Positions 1-8,862 of a stretch of 64,000 nucleotides of DNA are shown here, piece after piece. Under the pieces are notes generated by a model. It worked only from the letters and a program-made list of their open reading frames with translations, had not been told where the DNA came from and did no database searches. The position numbers and the translations under genes are program-made. Numbering within the stretch: the stretch's first letter is position 1; every line of letters begins with the position of its first letter. Source of the stretch: Streptomyces sp. NBRC 109706 (GTDB lineage: Bacteria; Actinomycetota; Actinomycetes; Streptomycetales; Streptomycetaceae); contig NZ_BBOM01000006.1 of assembly GCF_000974485.1 (NCBI RefSeq), forward strand, positions 372,001 through 436,000, in the 5' to 3' direction.

Positions 1-1
1 G

Positions 2-1744
2 TACATCGTCATGGAGTACGTGGAGGGGTCCACCCTCCGCGAGCTGTTGCACTCCGGGCGGAAGCTGCTGCCCGAGCGGGCGTTGGAGATGTGCATCGGC
101 ATCCTCCAGGCGCTGGAGTACTCGCACCGCAACGGCATCGTGCACCGGGACATCAAGCCGGCGAACATCATGCTCACCCGCAACGGCCAGGTGAAGGTGA
201 TGGACTTCGGCATCGCCCGCGCCATGGGCGATTCGGGCATGACGATGACCCAGACCGCGGCCGTCATCGGCACCGCGCAGTACCTCTCCCCCGAGCAGGC
301 CAAGGGCGAGACGGTTGACGCGCGTTCCGACCTCTACTCCACGGGCTGTCTGCTCTACGAACTGCTCACCGTGCGGCCCCCGTTCATCGGCGACTCGCCG
401 GTCGCCGTGGCCTACCAGCATGTGCGGGAGGAGCCACAGCAGCCCAGCGTCTTCGACCCGGAGATCAGCCAGGAGACGGACGCCATCGTCCTCAAGGCGC
501 TGGTGAAGGACCCGGACTACCGCTACCAGTCCGCCGACGAGATGCGGGCCGACATCGAGGCCGCGCTGGACGGCCGGCCGGTCGGCGCCCTCGCGGCGAT
601 GGGCGCCGGGGCCTACGGCTACGACGACCGCCCCACCACCATGCTGCGCCCGACCGACCCGGCCACCACCATGCTGCCGCCGGCCAACGATCCGGACGGC
701 TACGACGACTACAACGGCAGGGGCGACCGGCGGCAGGGGAGCCGGCACACCTCGACCATCCTGCTGGTGCTGGCCGGCATCCTGGTGCTGGTCGGCGCCG
801 TCCTGATCGGGCGGGTGATGTTCGACAACGATCCGCCGCCCAGCACGCTGCAGCTGCCCGACATGGCGGGGGAGACGGTCGAGACGGCCGAGCAGCGGCT
901 CGACGATCTCGGTCTTCGGGTGACCACCGGCGACAGCAAGCCCTGTGACCAGGAGGAGGGCACGGTCTGCGAGACCGATCCCGCCGCCGGCGCCGAGGTG
1001 GACGAGGGCGACACCGTCACCCTGATCGTCTCCGAGGGCCCGGAGGCCGTCGAGCTGCCCGATGTCGTCGGCCGCAGCTACGAGGAGGCCGCCGCCGAGC
1101 TGGAGGGGCTGGGGCTCACGGCGCGGCAGGAGCCGCGCGAGGACGCGGAGGCCGAGCCGGGCACCGTTCTCGAACAGAGCCCGGGCGCCGGCGAGGAGGT
1201 GGAGGCGGAGAGCGAGGTCACGCTGGTCGTCGCCACCGCTCCGGACACGGAGGCGGTGCCCGATGTGGTGGGCCTCCAGTTCGACGAGGCGTCGGCGATA
1301 ATCTCGGGCGCCGGCTTCCAGGTGTCCCGGCAGACGCAGGAGGACGGCTCAAGGCCGGAGAACCAGGTGATTGCCCAGGACCCGACCGCCGCCACCCAGC
1401 ACGCGCCCGGTGGTCTGGTGACGCTGACGGTCGCCGTGGCCCCGCCGCCGCCGGAGGAGGTCGAGGTGCCCAACGTCGGCGGCCAGTCCATCGCGGACGC
1501 CAAGGCCACCCTCGCGGCCGCCGGCTTCAACCAGGTCTCCATCCAGGGGCCGGACACCCCGACGGCGCTGGTGCTGGTGAGCGATCCGATCGCCGGCACG
1601 GCGGTCGCGCCCGACACCCCGATCATCCTGCACACCGTCGACCCGGGCGGCGATCCGGGCGGTCCCGGTGGCGACCCGGGCGGCCCCGGCGAGGGTGATC
1701 CGGGCGGCGGGGACAACAACACCGTCTTCGGCCTCGGCGGCTGA
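2..1744 (+). CDS. pknB: PASTA-domain Ser/Thr protein kinase PknB (5' end outside window)
   Basis: Membrane receptor kinase that phosphorylates cell-wall and division proteins; its PASTA repeats sense peptidoglycan or lipid II. The frame is already open at the window edge, so the glycine-rich loop lies outside. Counting from the first visible Met at position 11: catalytic loop HRDIKPANIM near residue 45, DFG near 66, activation segment SPEQAKGE, one membrane helix at about 246-270, then four PASTA repeats beginning near 279, 346, 415 and 483, each with an L/V-P-D/N-x-x-G start. The tail is a Gly/Pro/Asp-rich repeat ending VFGLGG. In actinobacteria pknB neighbours trpG and pbpA/rodA; here its downstream neighbour is DUF5324 instead, which fits a rearrangement. 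Family identity is certain; the symbol follows actinobacterial usage. Confidence 0.93.
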   Translation, partial: YIVMEYVEGSTLRELLHSGRKLLPERALEMCIGILQALEYSHRNGIVHRDIKPANIMLTRNGQVKVMDFGIARAMGDSGMTMTQTAAVIGTAQYLSPEQAKGETVDARSDLYSTGCLLYELLTVRPPFIGDSPVAVAYQHVREEPQQPSVFDPEISQETDAIVLKALVKDPDYRYQSADEMRADIEAALDGRPVGALAAMGAGAYGYDDRPTTMLRPTDPATTMLPPANDPDGYDDYNGRGDRRQGSRHTSTILLVLAGILVLVGAVLIGRVMFDNDPPPSTLQLPDMAGETVETAEQRLDDLGLRVTTGDSKPCDQEEGTVCETDPAAGAEVDEGDTVTLIVSEGPEAVELPDVVGRSYEEAAAELEGLGLTARQEPREDAEAEPGTVLEQSPGAGEEVEAESEVTLVVATAPDTEAVPDVVGLQFDEASAIISGAGFQVSRQTQEDGSRPENQVIAQDPTAATQHAPGGLVTLTVAVAPPPPEEVEVPNVGGQSIADAKATLAAAGFNQVSIQGPDTPTALVLVSDPIAGTAVAPDTPIILHTVDPGGDPGGPGGDPGGPGEGDPGGGDNNTVFGLGG

Positions 1745-1801
1745 CGGATCCGGCGGACCGCCGAGGGGCGGGGACGCGCCAGCGCTTGGTCTTCGACGGC
1801 C

Positions 1802-1832
1802 AAGCGGCGGGGCGGCCCCGCCCCCGCCGCTT
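1802..1832. terminator. Bidirectional terminator between pknB and the DUF5324 gene
   Basis: Perfect 11-bp inverted repeat (AAGCGGCGGGG / CCCCGCCGCTT) with a 9-nt loop, lying between two convergent genes. Confidence 0.65.
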
Positions 1833-1860
1833 CCGGGGGCCACCGGAGGGCGGGGCCCCG

Positions 1861-2343
1861 TCAGCCCAGCGCCTGCTCCTCCGGCTCCGTAGGCACCTCG
1901 GTGGCGGGGGAGGGCTCGACCAGCCAGTCGGGGTCGGTCTGGGCGCTCCACCACCGGTAGGCGGCGACGGCCCCGCCGGCGAGCAGCCCCAGCATCCCGA
2001 GACGCTTGGCCAGCCGGCCGGCCCTGGCCCTGCGCTCCCTGCGCCGCACCACCGCCTGGATCTCCCTGGGGGTGATGTCGCCGCGCAGCGCGGCCATCGC
2101 GGCCGCCGAGCGCCTGGCGGCGTGTTCCCTGGCCGGCCCGGCGGCGACCCTGGCCCGCTCCAGACGTGGCACCAGCTCCGCGTCATAACGCAGCCGCGCC
2201 TGGGTAGCGGCCAGTCGGGCCTTGGGGCCGAGATAGCTGCCGGCCTGCTGAGCGCATCGGGCGGCGCTCTCCTTGGCGCTCAGTGCGTAGGGGAGCACCA
2301 CGTCCCCTGCCTGCCGGACACCGGACTTCCCGTTCTGGGGCAC
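1861..2343 (-). CDS. DUF5324 family protein, small single-pass membrane protein
   Basis: A 160-residue Streptomyces-type conserved protein of unknown function. It has a basic, Ala/Arg-rich, probably helical body (residues about 30-115), one membrane helix near 117-130 (LGMLGLLAGGAVAAYRWW) and a short acidic tail. The start is GTG, chosen because an AAGGAGGAG ribosome-binding site sits eight bases upstream (2351-2359). It is divergent from ppiA across a 184-bp gap that must hold both promoters. I recall the family only as a Streptomyces DUF; no function can be read from it. Confidence 0.7.
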   Translation of the reverse strand: MPQNGKSGVRQAGDVVLPYALSAKESAARCAQQAGSYLGPKARLAATQARLRYDAELVPRLERARVAAGPAREHAARRSAAAMAALRGDITPREIQAVVRRRERRARAGRLAKRLGMLGLLAGGAVAAYRWWSAQTDPDWLVEPSPATEVPTEPEEQALG

Positions 2344-2527
2344 TGTTTTCTCCTCCTTGTGATCCTTGAGGATGCTTTCTCACTGACTTTTCCTCTTGTC
2401 CACTCGTGCGCAAATCATGCCGGGTGCTTGGCGATCCAGCACGCGAAACGGCCATCCGGGGGCATGGCGTGTCGCGCGGCCGTGGCAGGATCGGTGACCG
2501 TCATTGAACGTAGACGGAAGGTAGATC

Positions 2528-3055
2528 GTGGCTGAGCAGCTCTACGCCACCCTGAAGACCAATCGCGGCGACATCGAGGTGCGGCTCTTCCCGAACCACG
2601 CGCCGAAGACGGTCAAGAACTTTGTCGAGCTGGCCGAGGGCAAGCGGGAATGGACCCACCCGGCCACCGGACAGAAGTCCACCGAGAAGCTGTATGACGG
2701 CACGGTCTTCCACCGGGTGATCAGCGGCTTCATGATCCAGGGCGGGGACCCCCTGGGCAACGGCACCGGCGGTCCCGGGTACAAGTTCGGGGACGAGATC
2801 CACCCGGACCTCTCGTTCGACCGTCCCTACCTGCTGGCCATGGCCAACGCGGGTCCCGGGACCAACGGTTCGCAGTTCTTCGTCACGGTGGCCCCGACCA
2901 CCTGGCTGACCGGCAAGCACACCATCTTCGGCGAGGTCACCTCCGCCGCCGGCCAGCAGGTGGTGGACGCCATCGCCACCACCGCGACCGACGGCCGCAC
3001 CGACCGGCCGGTGCAGGACGTGGTGATCGAGTCGGTCACCATCGAGAGCCGCTGA
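2528..3055 (+). CDS. ppiA: Peptidyl-prolyl cis-trans isomerase, cyclophilin type
   Basis: Cytoplasmic cyclophilin catalysing proline isomerisation during protein folding. The 175-residue single-domain protein shows the active-site block FHRVISGFMIQGGDP and the GSQFFVT strand, and has no signal peptide. The start is GTG with an upstream GGAAGG. In actinobacteria ppiA lies between the tRNA-Ala/gyrA side and crgA; here it faces pknB, part of the apparent block inversion. Confidence 0.95.
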   Translation: MAEQLYATLKTNRGDIEVRLFPNHAPKTVKNFVELAEGKREWTHPATGQKSTEKLYDGTVFHRVISGFMIQGGDPLGNGTGGPGYKFGDEIHPDLSFDRPYLLAMANAGPGTNGSQFFVTVAPTTWLTGKHTIFGEVTSAAGQQVVDAIATTATDGRTDRPVQDVVIESVTIESR

Positions 3056-3069
3056 CGGCTTCTGCCTCT

Positions 3070-3107
3070 GCCGGGTGTGGGCACCGATACCTCGGCCCAC
3101 ACCCGGC
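3070..3107 (+). terminator. Rho-independent-type hairpin after ppiA
   Basis: Perfect 13-bp stem (GCCGGGTGTGGGC / GCCCACACCCGGC) with a 12-nt loop, beginning 15 bases after the ppiA stop codon. Confidence 0.75.
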
Positions 3108-3131
3108 GGATCACCCGAACCGGGAACGATT

Positions 3132-3163
3132 CCGGCCCCCTGTCCGTAGGATCAGGGGGCCGG
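3132..3163 (+). terminator. Second hairpin between ppiA and the rhomboid gene
   Basis: Perfect 11-bp stem (CCGGCCCCCTG / CAGGGGGCCGG) with a 10-nt loop, 24 bases after the first hairpin and 43 bases before the rhomboid start. It may be a tandem terminator or a structured leader of the next gene. Confidence 0.5.
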
Positions 3164-3205
3164 TTTCGCGCCTGCCCGGGGCACCACACTTCGCGAAGGG
3201 ACGCC

Positions 3206-4102
3206 ATGGCCCAGCAACATCCGCAGCCACCGCCGGGGCTCGCCCGTTGCTATCGCCATCAGGAGCGCGAGACGGGGGTGCGCTGCACCCGCTGCGACCG
3301 CCCCATCTGCCCCGACTGCATGGTCTCCGCCTCCGTCGGCTACCAGTGCCGGCAGTGCGTCCACGGCGCCGCAGGGGCCGGCCGCGCGGCCCGTCCCAGG
3401 ACGCTGGCGGGCGGCTCGGTCACCGCCGATCCGGCCCTGGTCACGAAGGTCCTGCTGGCGCTCAACGTCGCGGTCTTCATCGCGGTGCTCGCCGGCGGCG
3501 ACCAGTGGGTCGTGAACCTCGGCATGCTCGGCCTCGCCACGGACGGGTTCACCGTGCAGGGGCTCCAGCTGGTGCCCAACGAGATCGGGGTGGCCGACGG
3601 CGAGGTCTACCGGCTGCTCACCGCCGCGTTCCTGCACCAGGAGATCTGGCATATCGGCTTCAACATGCTGGGGCTCTGGTTTCTGGGGCCCTCGTTGGAG
3701 AGCGCGCTGGGCCGCTCCAGGTTCATAGCCCTCTATCTGCTCTCGGCGCTCGCCGGCAGCACGCTGTCCTATGCGCTGGCCGAGCCGAACCAGCTCTCGC
3801 TGGGCGCCTCGGGCGCGATCTTCGGGCTCTTCGGCGCCACGGCCGTGCTGGCCCGGCGGCTGCGCTACGACATGCGGCCGATCCTGGTGCTGCTGGCGAT
3901 CAACCTGGTGATCACCTTCACCTGGTCCAGCATCGCCTGGCAGGCCCATATAGGCGGCCTGGTGGCCGGTGCGGCGGTCGCCTTCGGCATGGTGCACGCG
4001 CCGCGCCAGCGGCGGACGGCGGTGCAGATCGCGGTCTGCGCGGCGGTGGCGCTGGTCATCGTCGCGACCTGCCTGGTCCGCACGGCTCAGCTGGTGGGCT
4101 GA
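3206..4102 (+). CDS. Rhomboid family intramembrane serine protease with N-terminal zinc-finger-like domain
   Basis: Polytopic membrane protease of 298 residues. The N-terminus holds a B-box-like metal site (C15, H18, C27, C30, C35, C38, C48, C51), followed by about six membrane helices. The catalytic serine is in GASGAIFG (about residue 201) and the catalytic histidine in AHIGGLVAG (about 247); the HxGFNMLGLWFLG helix is also present. The start is the ATG at 3206, preceded by GAAGGGA, rather than an in-frame ATG 43 codons upstream that would run through both hairpins. Homologues are linked to crgA and ppiA throughout Streptomyces. Substrates are unknown. Confidence 0.9.
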   Translation: MAQQHPQPPPGLARCYRHQERETGVRCTRCDRPICPDCMVSASVGYQCRQCVHGAAGAGRAARPRTLAGGSVTADPALVTKVLLALNVAVFIAVLAGGDQWVVNLGMLGLATDGFTVQGLQLVPNEIGVADGEVYRLLTAAFLHQEIWHIGFNMLGLWFLGPSLESALGRSRFIALYLLSALAGSTLSYALAEPNQLSLGASGAIFGLFGATAVLARRLRYDMRPILVLLAINLVITFTWSSIAWQAHIGGLVAGAAVAFGMVHAPRQRRTAVQIAVCAAVALVIVATCLVRTAQLVG

Positions 4103-4128
4103 CCCGGCGACGCTGGTGGGCTGACCCG
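4090..4128 (+). repeat. Tandem duplication across the rhomboid stop codon
   Basis: A 17-base unit at 4090-4106 recurs exactly at 4112-4128 (period 22). The first copy contains the stop codon of the rhomboid gene. Probably a slippage duplication. Confidence 0.6.
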
Positions 4129-4138
4129 ACGGTCGGAC

Positions 4139-4315
4139 TTATCCACAGCGGGTGCGGGATCTGTGCACACTGTGGACGACCTGCGACCATCCCCGTCGCA
4201 ACCCACGTTTCCGCAGGCGAACAGGGGTGCGAGCCGTCCGGCCCCGGTGCGCGGAGGCGATGCGGTTCGGCGAGTTATCCACAGATCCTGTGATGTTCGA
4301 ACAGCCTGTGGATAA
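4139..4315. promoter_or_regulatory. Cluster of DnaA boxes 50 kb from oriC
   Basis: Three perfect TTATCCACA boxes (4139-4147, 4275-4283, and 4307-4315 on the opposite strand) and one TCGTCCACA (4171-4179, opposite strand) lie in the non-coding gap between the convergent rhomboid and crgA genes. The gap contains no gene. Such clusters outside oriC can titrate DnaA; that role here is inferred. Confidence 0.65.
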
Positions 4316-4357
4316 CCCCGCCACCGGCATCCCCGGCCGGCCACCGGGCCGGTCGTC

Positions 4358-4621
4358 TCACTTCCACTGGGTGGAGACGACAAATCCCAGCGCGATGAAG
4401 CCGAACCCGACCACGATGTTCCAGTCGCCCAACGCTCCGATGGGCATATCCGCCTGCGTCACGTAGTAGACGACGATCCAGGCGAGGCCGATCACGAACA
4501 GCGCCAGCATCAGCGGCGCCACCCAGCTGCGACCTGAACTCATGTCGAGCTTGGTCGTCGACCGCTTCTCCGACGGCGCGTAGTTGTCGTCCTTCTTCTT
4601 CCGGACCCGGGACTTCGGCAC
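4358..4621 (-). CDS. crgA: Cell division protein CrgA
   Basis: Small FtsZ-ring-associated membrane protein that coordinates growth and septation in actinobacteria. It has 87 residues: a basic N-terminus ([11 protein letters not shown]), then two membrane helices at about 35-53 and 69-82, ending VVSTQWK. The GTG start at 4621 gives the family-typical length; the frame is open further upstream, but that extension is not CrgA-like. It is divergent from the DUF881 gene, as in other actinobacteria. Confidence 0.93.
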   Translation of the reverse strand: MPKSRVRKKKDDNYAPSEKRSTTKLDMSSGRSWVAPLMLALFVIGLAWIVVYYVTQADMPIGALGDWNIVVGFGFIALGFVVSTQWK

Positions 4622-4741
4622 GAGAGTGACTCCTGTCGATCGCGCTGCGTTGGCGCTACCTGATCGCGCTGCGGAGCGCGTAGCTAGGGGATCGTCCGTT
4701 AGCGTAGTGCTTCCACGGCTGTTTAAGGAGACCAGGGTACG

Positions 4742-5488
4742 GTGAGGAATTTCCGGTTCCGCCCGGCCCGGCTCGGCACGGTCGCCGTCTTCGCCCTGGC
4801 CGGGCTGCTCTTCTGGCTCAGCTTCACGGTCTCCCGTGGCAACAACATCCGTACCGATGACTCCTTGCTCCAAATGTCCGATCTCATTCGCGAGCGGGAG
4901 CGACAGAACGACACCCTGGAGACCTCGGCCGCCCGGCTGCGCGCGGATGTGGAGGCCCTCACCGAGCGCGACCACCCGGACGATCCCGACCGGGCCAGGC
5001 GGCTGGACGCGACCGAGACCGCGGCCGGCCTCAACGAACTGACCGGGCCCGGGCTCACCGTCACGCTCACCGACGCCCCGCCGGACGCCGAACCGCTGCT
5101 TCCCGGGGTGCCGGAGCCGACCCCCAACGACCTGGTGATCCACCAGCAGGACCTTCAGGCGGTGGTGAACGCCCTCTGGGCCGGCGGCGCCGACGGGCTG
5201 CGGATCATGGACCAACGGCTGATCTCCACCAGCGCGGTGCGCTGCGTCGGCAACACCCTCATCCTCCAGGGCCAGCTCTACTCCCCGCCCTACACGATCA
5301 CCGCGGTCGGCGACCGGGACCGGCTGCGCGCCGCCCTCGACGAGTCGCCGGCGCTCGTCAACTACCAGCAGTACGTGGCCGCCTACGGTCTCGGCTGGGA
5401 GGTGGCGGAACACCCGTCGGTGACGCTGCCCGGCTATGACGGCAGCGTCGCCCTGCGGCACGCCCGCCCCGTGGAACCCGGGGAATGA
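4742..5488 (+). CDS. DUF881 family membrane-anchored protein
   Basis: A 248-residue protein conserved beside crgA and trpG. It has an N-terminal signal anchor (residues about 8-28), a short coiled coil rich in R/E (about 45-75), then an extracytoplasmic DUF881 domain with the signature-like segments [11 protein letters not shown] and [13 protein letters not shown]. The start is GTG. Division or envelope roles are suspected from context only. It may be cotranscribed with the following small gene (78-base gap) and trpG. Confidence 0.85.
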   Translation: MRNFRFRPARLGTVAVFALAGLLFWLSFTVSRGNNIRTDDSLLQMSDLIRERERQNDTLETSAARLRADVEALTERDHPDDPDRARRLDATETAAGLNELTGPGLTVTLTDAPPDAEPLLPGVPEPTPNDLVIHQQDLQAVVNALWAGGADGLRIMDQRLISTSAVRCVGNTLILQGQLYSPPYTITAVGDRDRLRAALDESPALVNYQQYVAAYGLGWEVAEHPSVTLPGYDGSVALRHARPVEPGE

Positions 5489-5566
5489 CCGCGACCGCAG
5501 CGGTCCCGTCCGTCCGCGTCGTACGCTTGGGGCACGCGGCGTCGCACGAAATGGGGACGGGAAGCC

Positions 5567-5746
5567 ATGTACGGGTGGATCTGGCGACACCTGCCGGGTA
5601 ACACGCTGGTGCGTTCGGTGCTCTCGCTGATCCTGGCGCTGGGCGTGGTCTACCTGCTGTTCCAGTATGTCTTCCCGTGGGCCGAGCCGTTGCTGCCCTT
5701 CAACAACGTGACCGTGGACGACGCCCAAGGGGGGATCAGCCGATGA
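5567..5746 (+). CDS. Small membrane protein upstream of trpG
   Basis: A 59-codon gene starting at the ATG at 5567 after GGGACGGGAAG. The product ([20 protein letters not shown]...) has one membrane helix (about 16-38) and a short extracytoplasmic tail with PFNNVTVDD. Its stop codon overlaps the trpG start (ATGA at 5743-5746), which implies translational coupling. A similar tiny gene is found at this place in other Streptomyces. Function unknown. Confidence 0.75.
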   Translation: MYGWIWRHLPGNTLVRSVLSLILALGVVYLLFQYVFPWAEPLLPFNNVTVDDAQGGISR

Positions 5747-6399
5747 GCGGCACCCGCATCCTCGTGGTGGACAACTACGACAGCTTTGTCTACAACCTCG
5801 TTCAGTACCTCTACCAACTCGGCGCCGAGTGCGAAGTGGTGCGAAACGACGCGGTCGGTACCGATCGGGTGGCCGAGGGCGGTTTCTCCGGCGTGCTGAT
5901 CTCGCCGGGCCCCGGAACCCCCGAACGCGCCGGCGTCAGCATGGAGATGGTGCGGCACTGCGCGGCCACCGACGTCCCGGTCTTCGGGGTCTGCCTGGGC
6001 ATGCAGGCGATGGCCGCGGTCTACGGCGGTGTGGTCGACCGGGCTCCCGAGCTGCTGCACGGCAAGACCTCGGAGGTCGGCCACGACGGCGCCGGCGTCT
6101 TCGCCGGACTGCCCTCGCCGCTGACCGTCACCCGCTACCACTCGCTGGCCGCCGAGGAGCCCACGCTGCCGGACGAACTGCTGGTCACCGCGCGCGCCGG
6201 CCAGGTGATCATGGGGCTGCGGCATCGCGAACTCCCGGTCGAGGGCGTGCAGTTCCATCCGGAGTCCGTGCTCACCCAGGGCGGCCACCGGATGCTCGCC
6301 AACTGGCTGGAGCGCTGCGGCGACGCCGGAGCGGTCGAGCGGTCCCACGGCCTGGCCCCGATCGTGGGCCGCACGGGCCAGCAGGAGCCGGCGGCGTGA
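5743..6399 (+). CDS. trpG: Anthranilate/aminodeoxychorismate synthase component II (glutamine amidotransferase)
   Basis: Glutaminase subunit that passes ammonia to a chorismate-using partner for anthranilate or p-aminobenzoate synthesis. The 218-residue class I glutamine amidotransferase starts [15 protein letters not shown], has the nucleophile Cys in GVCLGMQ (about residue 84) and the His-Glu pair in HPES (about 173). The start overlaps the stop of the small upstream gene. Its position next to DUF881 and sortases matches the trpG/pabA gene near pknB in actinobacteria. The choice between trpG and pabA cannot be made from sequence. Confidence 0.9.
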   Translation: MSGTRILVVDNYDSFVYNLVQYLYQLGAECEVVRNDAVGTDRVAEGGFSGVLISPGPGTPERAGVSMEMVRHCAATDVPVFGVCLGMQAMAAVYGGVVDRAPELLHGKTSEVGHDGAGVFAGLPSPLTVTRYHSLAAEEPTLPDELLVTARAGQVIMGLRHRELPVEGVQFHPESVLTQGGHRMLANWLERCGDAGAVERSHGLAPIVGRTGQQEPAA

Positions 6400-7754
6400 C
6401 CGCGTCGCGCCCGGGGGAGGGCGCGGCCTGGGATCCCGACCAGGATCCCTACCCGAACCACGCCCCCTACCCCGAGCGGGCCGCCCGCCATGGCGGCCTC
6501 GACTCCGCCGTGGACGCGCTGCACGACCCGTTGCGGGATCCGCTTCCCGGGCAGCGGGGCGCGCCGGCGGCCGGCGGGACCGAGGACTACGCCGGGCTGC
6601 CGGCCGCCGACTTCGACGGCTACGGCGACGCCTCCGGCGCCCTCGGGGGATACCAGGAGCAGCCGAGCGCCCACGATCCCGAGACGGTCGGGCTCGACGT
6701 CCGCGCCGCCCGGCGGAAACACGATCCGGAGACGGTCGGCCTGCGCCGCCCCGACGATCTGAAGCGCGCCGGGGAGCGCGCCGGAGCGCGCGCCGAGGAG
6801 CGCGAGCCCGCCGCCGAGGACGCGCCGCCCACGGGCGGCCGGGCCGCCCGCCGCCGCGCGGCGCAGCGCGCCGAGGGCCGCGAGGCCGCGCCGGCGCCCG
6901 GCGGGCGCGCGGCGCGCCGCAGGGCGGCCAAGGGCGGTGGCCGCAGGGCGAGTTCCGCCGCGGTGGCGGCGGAGCCGGCCGAGGAGCCCGAGGTCAGCGG
7001 TGGCCGGGCGGCCCGCCGCAAGGCGGCCAAGGCGGCGGCGAAGGCCGCCAGGCAGACCGGCACGGCGATCAGCAATGTCATAGGCGAGCTGTTCATCACG
7101 ACGGGCGTCGTGCTCCTGCTCTTCGTGGTCTACCAGCTGTGGTGGACCAACGTCGAGGCCAGGGCGCACGCCAACGGCAAGGCCAACGAGCTCCAGGAGC
7201 GCTGGGAGGATCCGGACGGCACGGGCGGCGGCGAGGAGGAGGAGAACCGCGACCCGGGCGTCTTCTCCGCAGGCGAGGGCTTCGCGATCCTCTATCTGCC
7301 CACCCTCGACGTCCGCGTCCCGGTCGCGGAGAGCGTCGACCCGGGCAGCGTGCTCGACAACGGGATGGTGGGCCACTACACGGAGGGGGACGGCCTGCCC
7401 ACCGCGATGCCCTGGGACGAGGAGGGGAACTTCGGCCTGGCCGGGCATCGCAACACCCATGGCGAGCCGTTCCGTTACATCAACAACCTGGAACCGGGCG
7501 ATCCGATCGTGATCGAGACCGAGAGCGCCTACTACACCTACGAGATGCGCACCCGGTTGGACTCGACCTCGCCGTCCAACATCGAGGTGCTCGACCCCAT
7601 CCCCGAACAGGGCGGATTCACCGAGCCTGGCCGCTATATCACCCTCACCACGTGCACGCCGGAATTCACCTCCACTTACCGTTTGATTGTCTGGGGAGAA
7701 CTGGCTGAGGAACGGCCGCGTGCCGAGGGAAAGCCGGATGCCCTCGTCAACTGA
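6396..7754 (+). CDS. srtE: Class E sortase with long Arg/Ala-rich cytoplasmic N-terminus
   Basis: Housekeeping sortase that attaches secreted proteins to the cell wall. The start GTG at 6396 overlaps the trpG stop (GTGA), giving 452 residues. The N-terminal ~220 residues are cytoplasmic and low-complexity, with three copies of a GGRAARR(R/K)AA unit. A membrane helix follows near 225-248, then the sortase domain with catalytic His in AGHRNTHG (about 350), Cys in TLTTC (about 418) and Arg in STYRLIVWGE. The tandem second sortase parallels the srtE1/srtE2 pair of S. coelicolor. In-frame codons further upstream lie inside trpG and are not used. Confidence 0.93.
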   Translation: MTASRPGEGAAWDPDQDPYPNHAPYPERAARHGGLDSAVDALHDPLRDPLPGQRGAPAAGGTEDYAGLPAADFDGYGDASGALGGYQEQPSAHDPETVGLDVRAARRKHDPETVGLRRPDDLKRAGERAGARAEEREPAAEDAPPTGGRAARRRAAQRAEGREAAPAPGGRAARRRAAKGGGRRASSAAVAAEPAEEPEVSGGRAARRKAAKAAAKAARQTGTAISNVIGELFITTGVVLLLFVVYQLWWTNVEARAHANGKANELQERWEDPDGTGGGEEEENRDPGVFSAGEGFAILYLPTLDVRVPVAESVDPGSVLDNGMVGHYTEGDGLPTAMPWDEEGNFGLAGHRNTHGEPFRYINNLEPGDPIVIETESAYYTYEMRTRLDSTSPSNIEVLDPIPEQGGFTEPGRYITLTTCTPEFTSTYRLIVWGELAEERPRAEGKPDALVN

Positions 7755-7757
7755 CCC

Positions 7758-8813
7758 ATGACGGAACGACAGCGGAGGACACCGGCGGTGCCGGAGGAGA
7801 ACGAGAACCCAACGCCCAAGGGCGAGCCCCAGCCGGCCCCCGACGCCGACCCCACCCCGCGCGACAGCCAGGACCTCCCGGGCGACCGCCCCGACCCCAA
7901 GGACCAGGACGAGGACCAGGACCAGGACGAGGACCAGGCTCCGGAACCCGACGAGCGCGACGAGCCCGACGAGCCCGACGAGCCCGACGAGCGCGACGAG
8001 CCCGAAAAACCCGACGAGCCCGACGAGCGCGAAGAAGCAGCCGGACCTGGGGACGAGCCGGCCGAGGACAAGCCGAAGGCCGCCGCGCCCGTGGCGGTGA
8101 GCCGGGCCAGGCGGCGACTCGCCTTCGCCATCTCCCTCTTCGGCGAGCTGCTGATCACCGCCGGCGTGGTGCTCGGCCTCTTCGTCGTCTACTCGCTGTG
8201 GTGGACCAACGTCATAGCCAACCAGGAGGCCGCGCGCGACAGCGACGCCGTCCGGGACAGCTGGGCCGCCCAGCCCGAGGACGAGGAGGCGGACGACACC
8301 ACCCCGCCCGCGGAGTTCGACCCGGAGGACGGCATCGGCTTCCTGCACGCGCCGACGATGACCGGCAGCGAGATCCTGGTCAAGGAGGGCACCCACCCGG
8401 ACACCCTCAACGGCGGCGTGGCCGGCTACTACAACGACCCGGTCGAGTCGGCGATGCCCTGGGACGAGGAGGGCAACTTCTCCATCGCCGCGCACCGCGA
8501 CGGCCATGGCGCGAAGTTCCACAACATCCAGCGGATGGAAGAGGGCGACCCGATCGTCTTCGAGACCAAGAACACCTGGTACGTGTACCGGGTGTACGCC
8601 GTGCTGCCGGAGACGTCCAAGTACAACATCGAGGTGCTGGACCCGATCCCCGAGGAGTCGGGCGCCACCGAGGCCGGCCGTTACATCACGTTGACGACCT
8701 GTACCCCGGTGTACACCTCACGCCACCGTTACATCGTCTGGGGCGAGTTGGAGCGCACGGAACACATCAACGCCCAGCGCACACCCCCCGAGGAGCTGCG
8801 CGAGGCCGACTGA
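7758..8813 (+). CDS. srtE: Second class E sortase with acidic repeat N-terminus
   Basis: Paralogue of the preceding gene, four bases downstream. The cytoplasmic N-terminus (about 30-105) is strongly acidic and built of DEP/DER repeats. A membrane helix lies near 122-148 (LLITAGVVLGLFVVYSLWW, almost the same as in its partner). The sortase domain has His in AAHRDGHG (about 244), Cys in TLTTC (about 314) and Arg in SRHRYIVWGE. The ATG at 7758 lacks an evident ribosome-binding site; a GTG at 7788 has GGAGG nine bases upstream and may be the true start. The charge contrast with the basic tail of its partner could allow pairing (inference). Confidence 0.92.
   Translation: MTERQRRTPAVPEENENPTPKGEPQPAPDADPTPRDSQDLPGDRPDPKDQDEDQDQDEDQAPEPDERDEPDEPDEPDERDEPEKPDEPDEREEAAGPGDEPAEDKPKAAAPVAVSRARRRLAFAISLFGELLITAGVVLGLFVVYSLWWTNVIANQEAARDSDAVRDSWAAQPEDEEADDTTPPAEFDPEDGIGFLHAPTMTGSEILVKEGTHPDTLNGGVAGYYNDPVESAMPWDEEGNFSIAAHRDGHGAKFHNIQRMEEGDPIVFETKNTWYVYRVYAVLPETSKYNIEVLDPIPEESGATEAGRYITLTTCTPVYTSRHRYIVWGELERTEHINAQRTPPEELREAD
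7893..8035 (+). repeat. Short in-frame tandem repeats in the second sortase gene
   Basis: Runs of a 6-nt GACCAG/GACGAG unit followed by a 9-nt GACGAGCCC unit with variants encode the acidic DQDE and DEPDEP stretch. Copy number is likely to vary between strains. Confidence 0.7.
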
Positions 8814-8819
8814 GCCGGA

Positions 8820-8862
8820 CCGGCGGCGAAGGGGCATGTGGTGTTGGCCTCTTCGCCGCCGG
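8820..8862. terminator. Bidirectional terminator between sortase and glycosyltransferase genes
   Basis: Perfect 12-bp inverted repeat (CCGGCGGCGAAG / CTTCGCCGCCGG) with a 19-nt loop, between convergent genes. It marks the edge between the core block and the peptide cluster. Confidence 0.6.

Noticed and set aside
6135..8522. 795-codon minus-strand frame across the sortase genes
   Set aside because: Antisense to two confident sortase genes and made of repetitive Val/Leu/Gly, a composition artefact.
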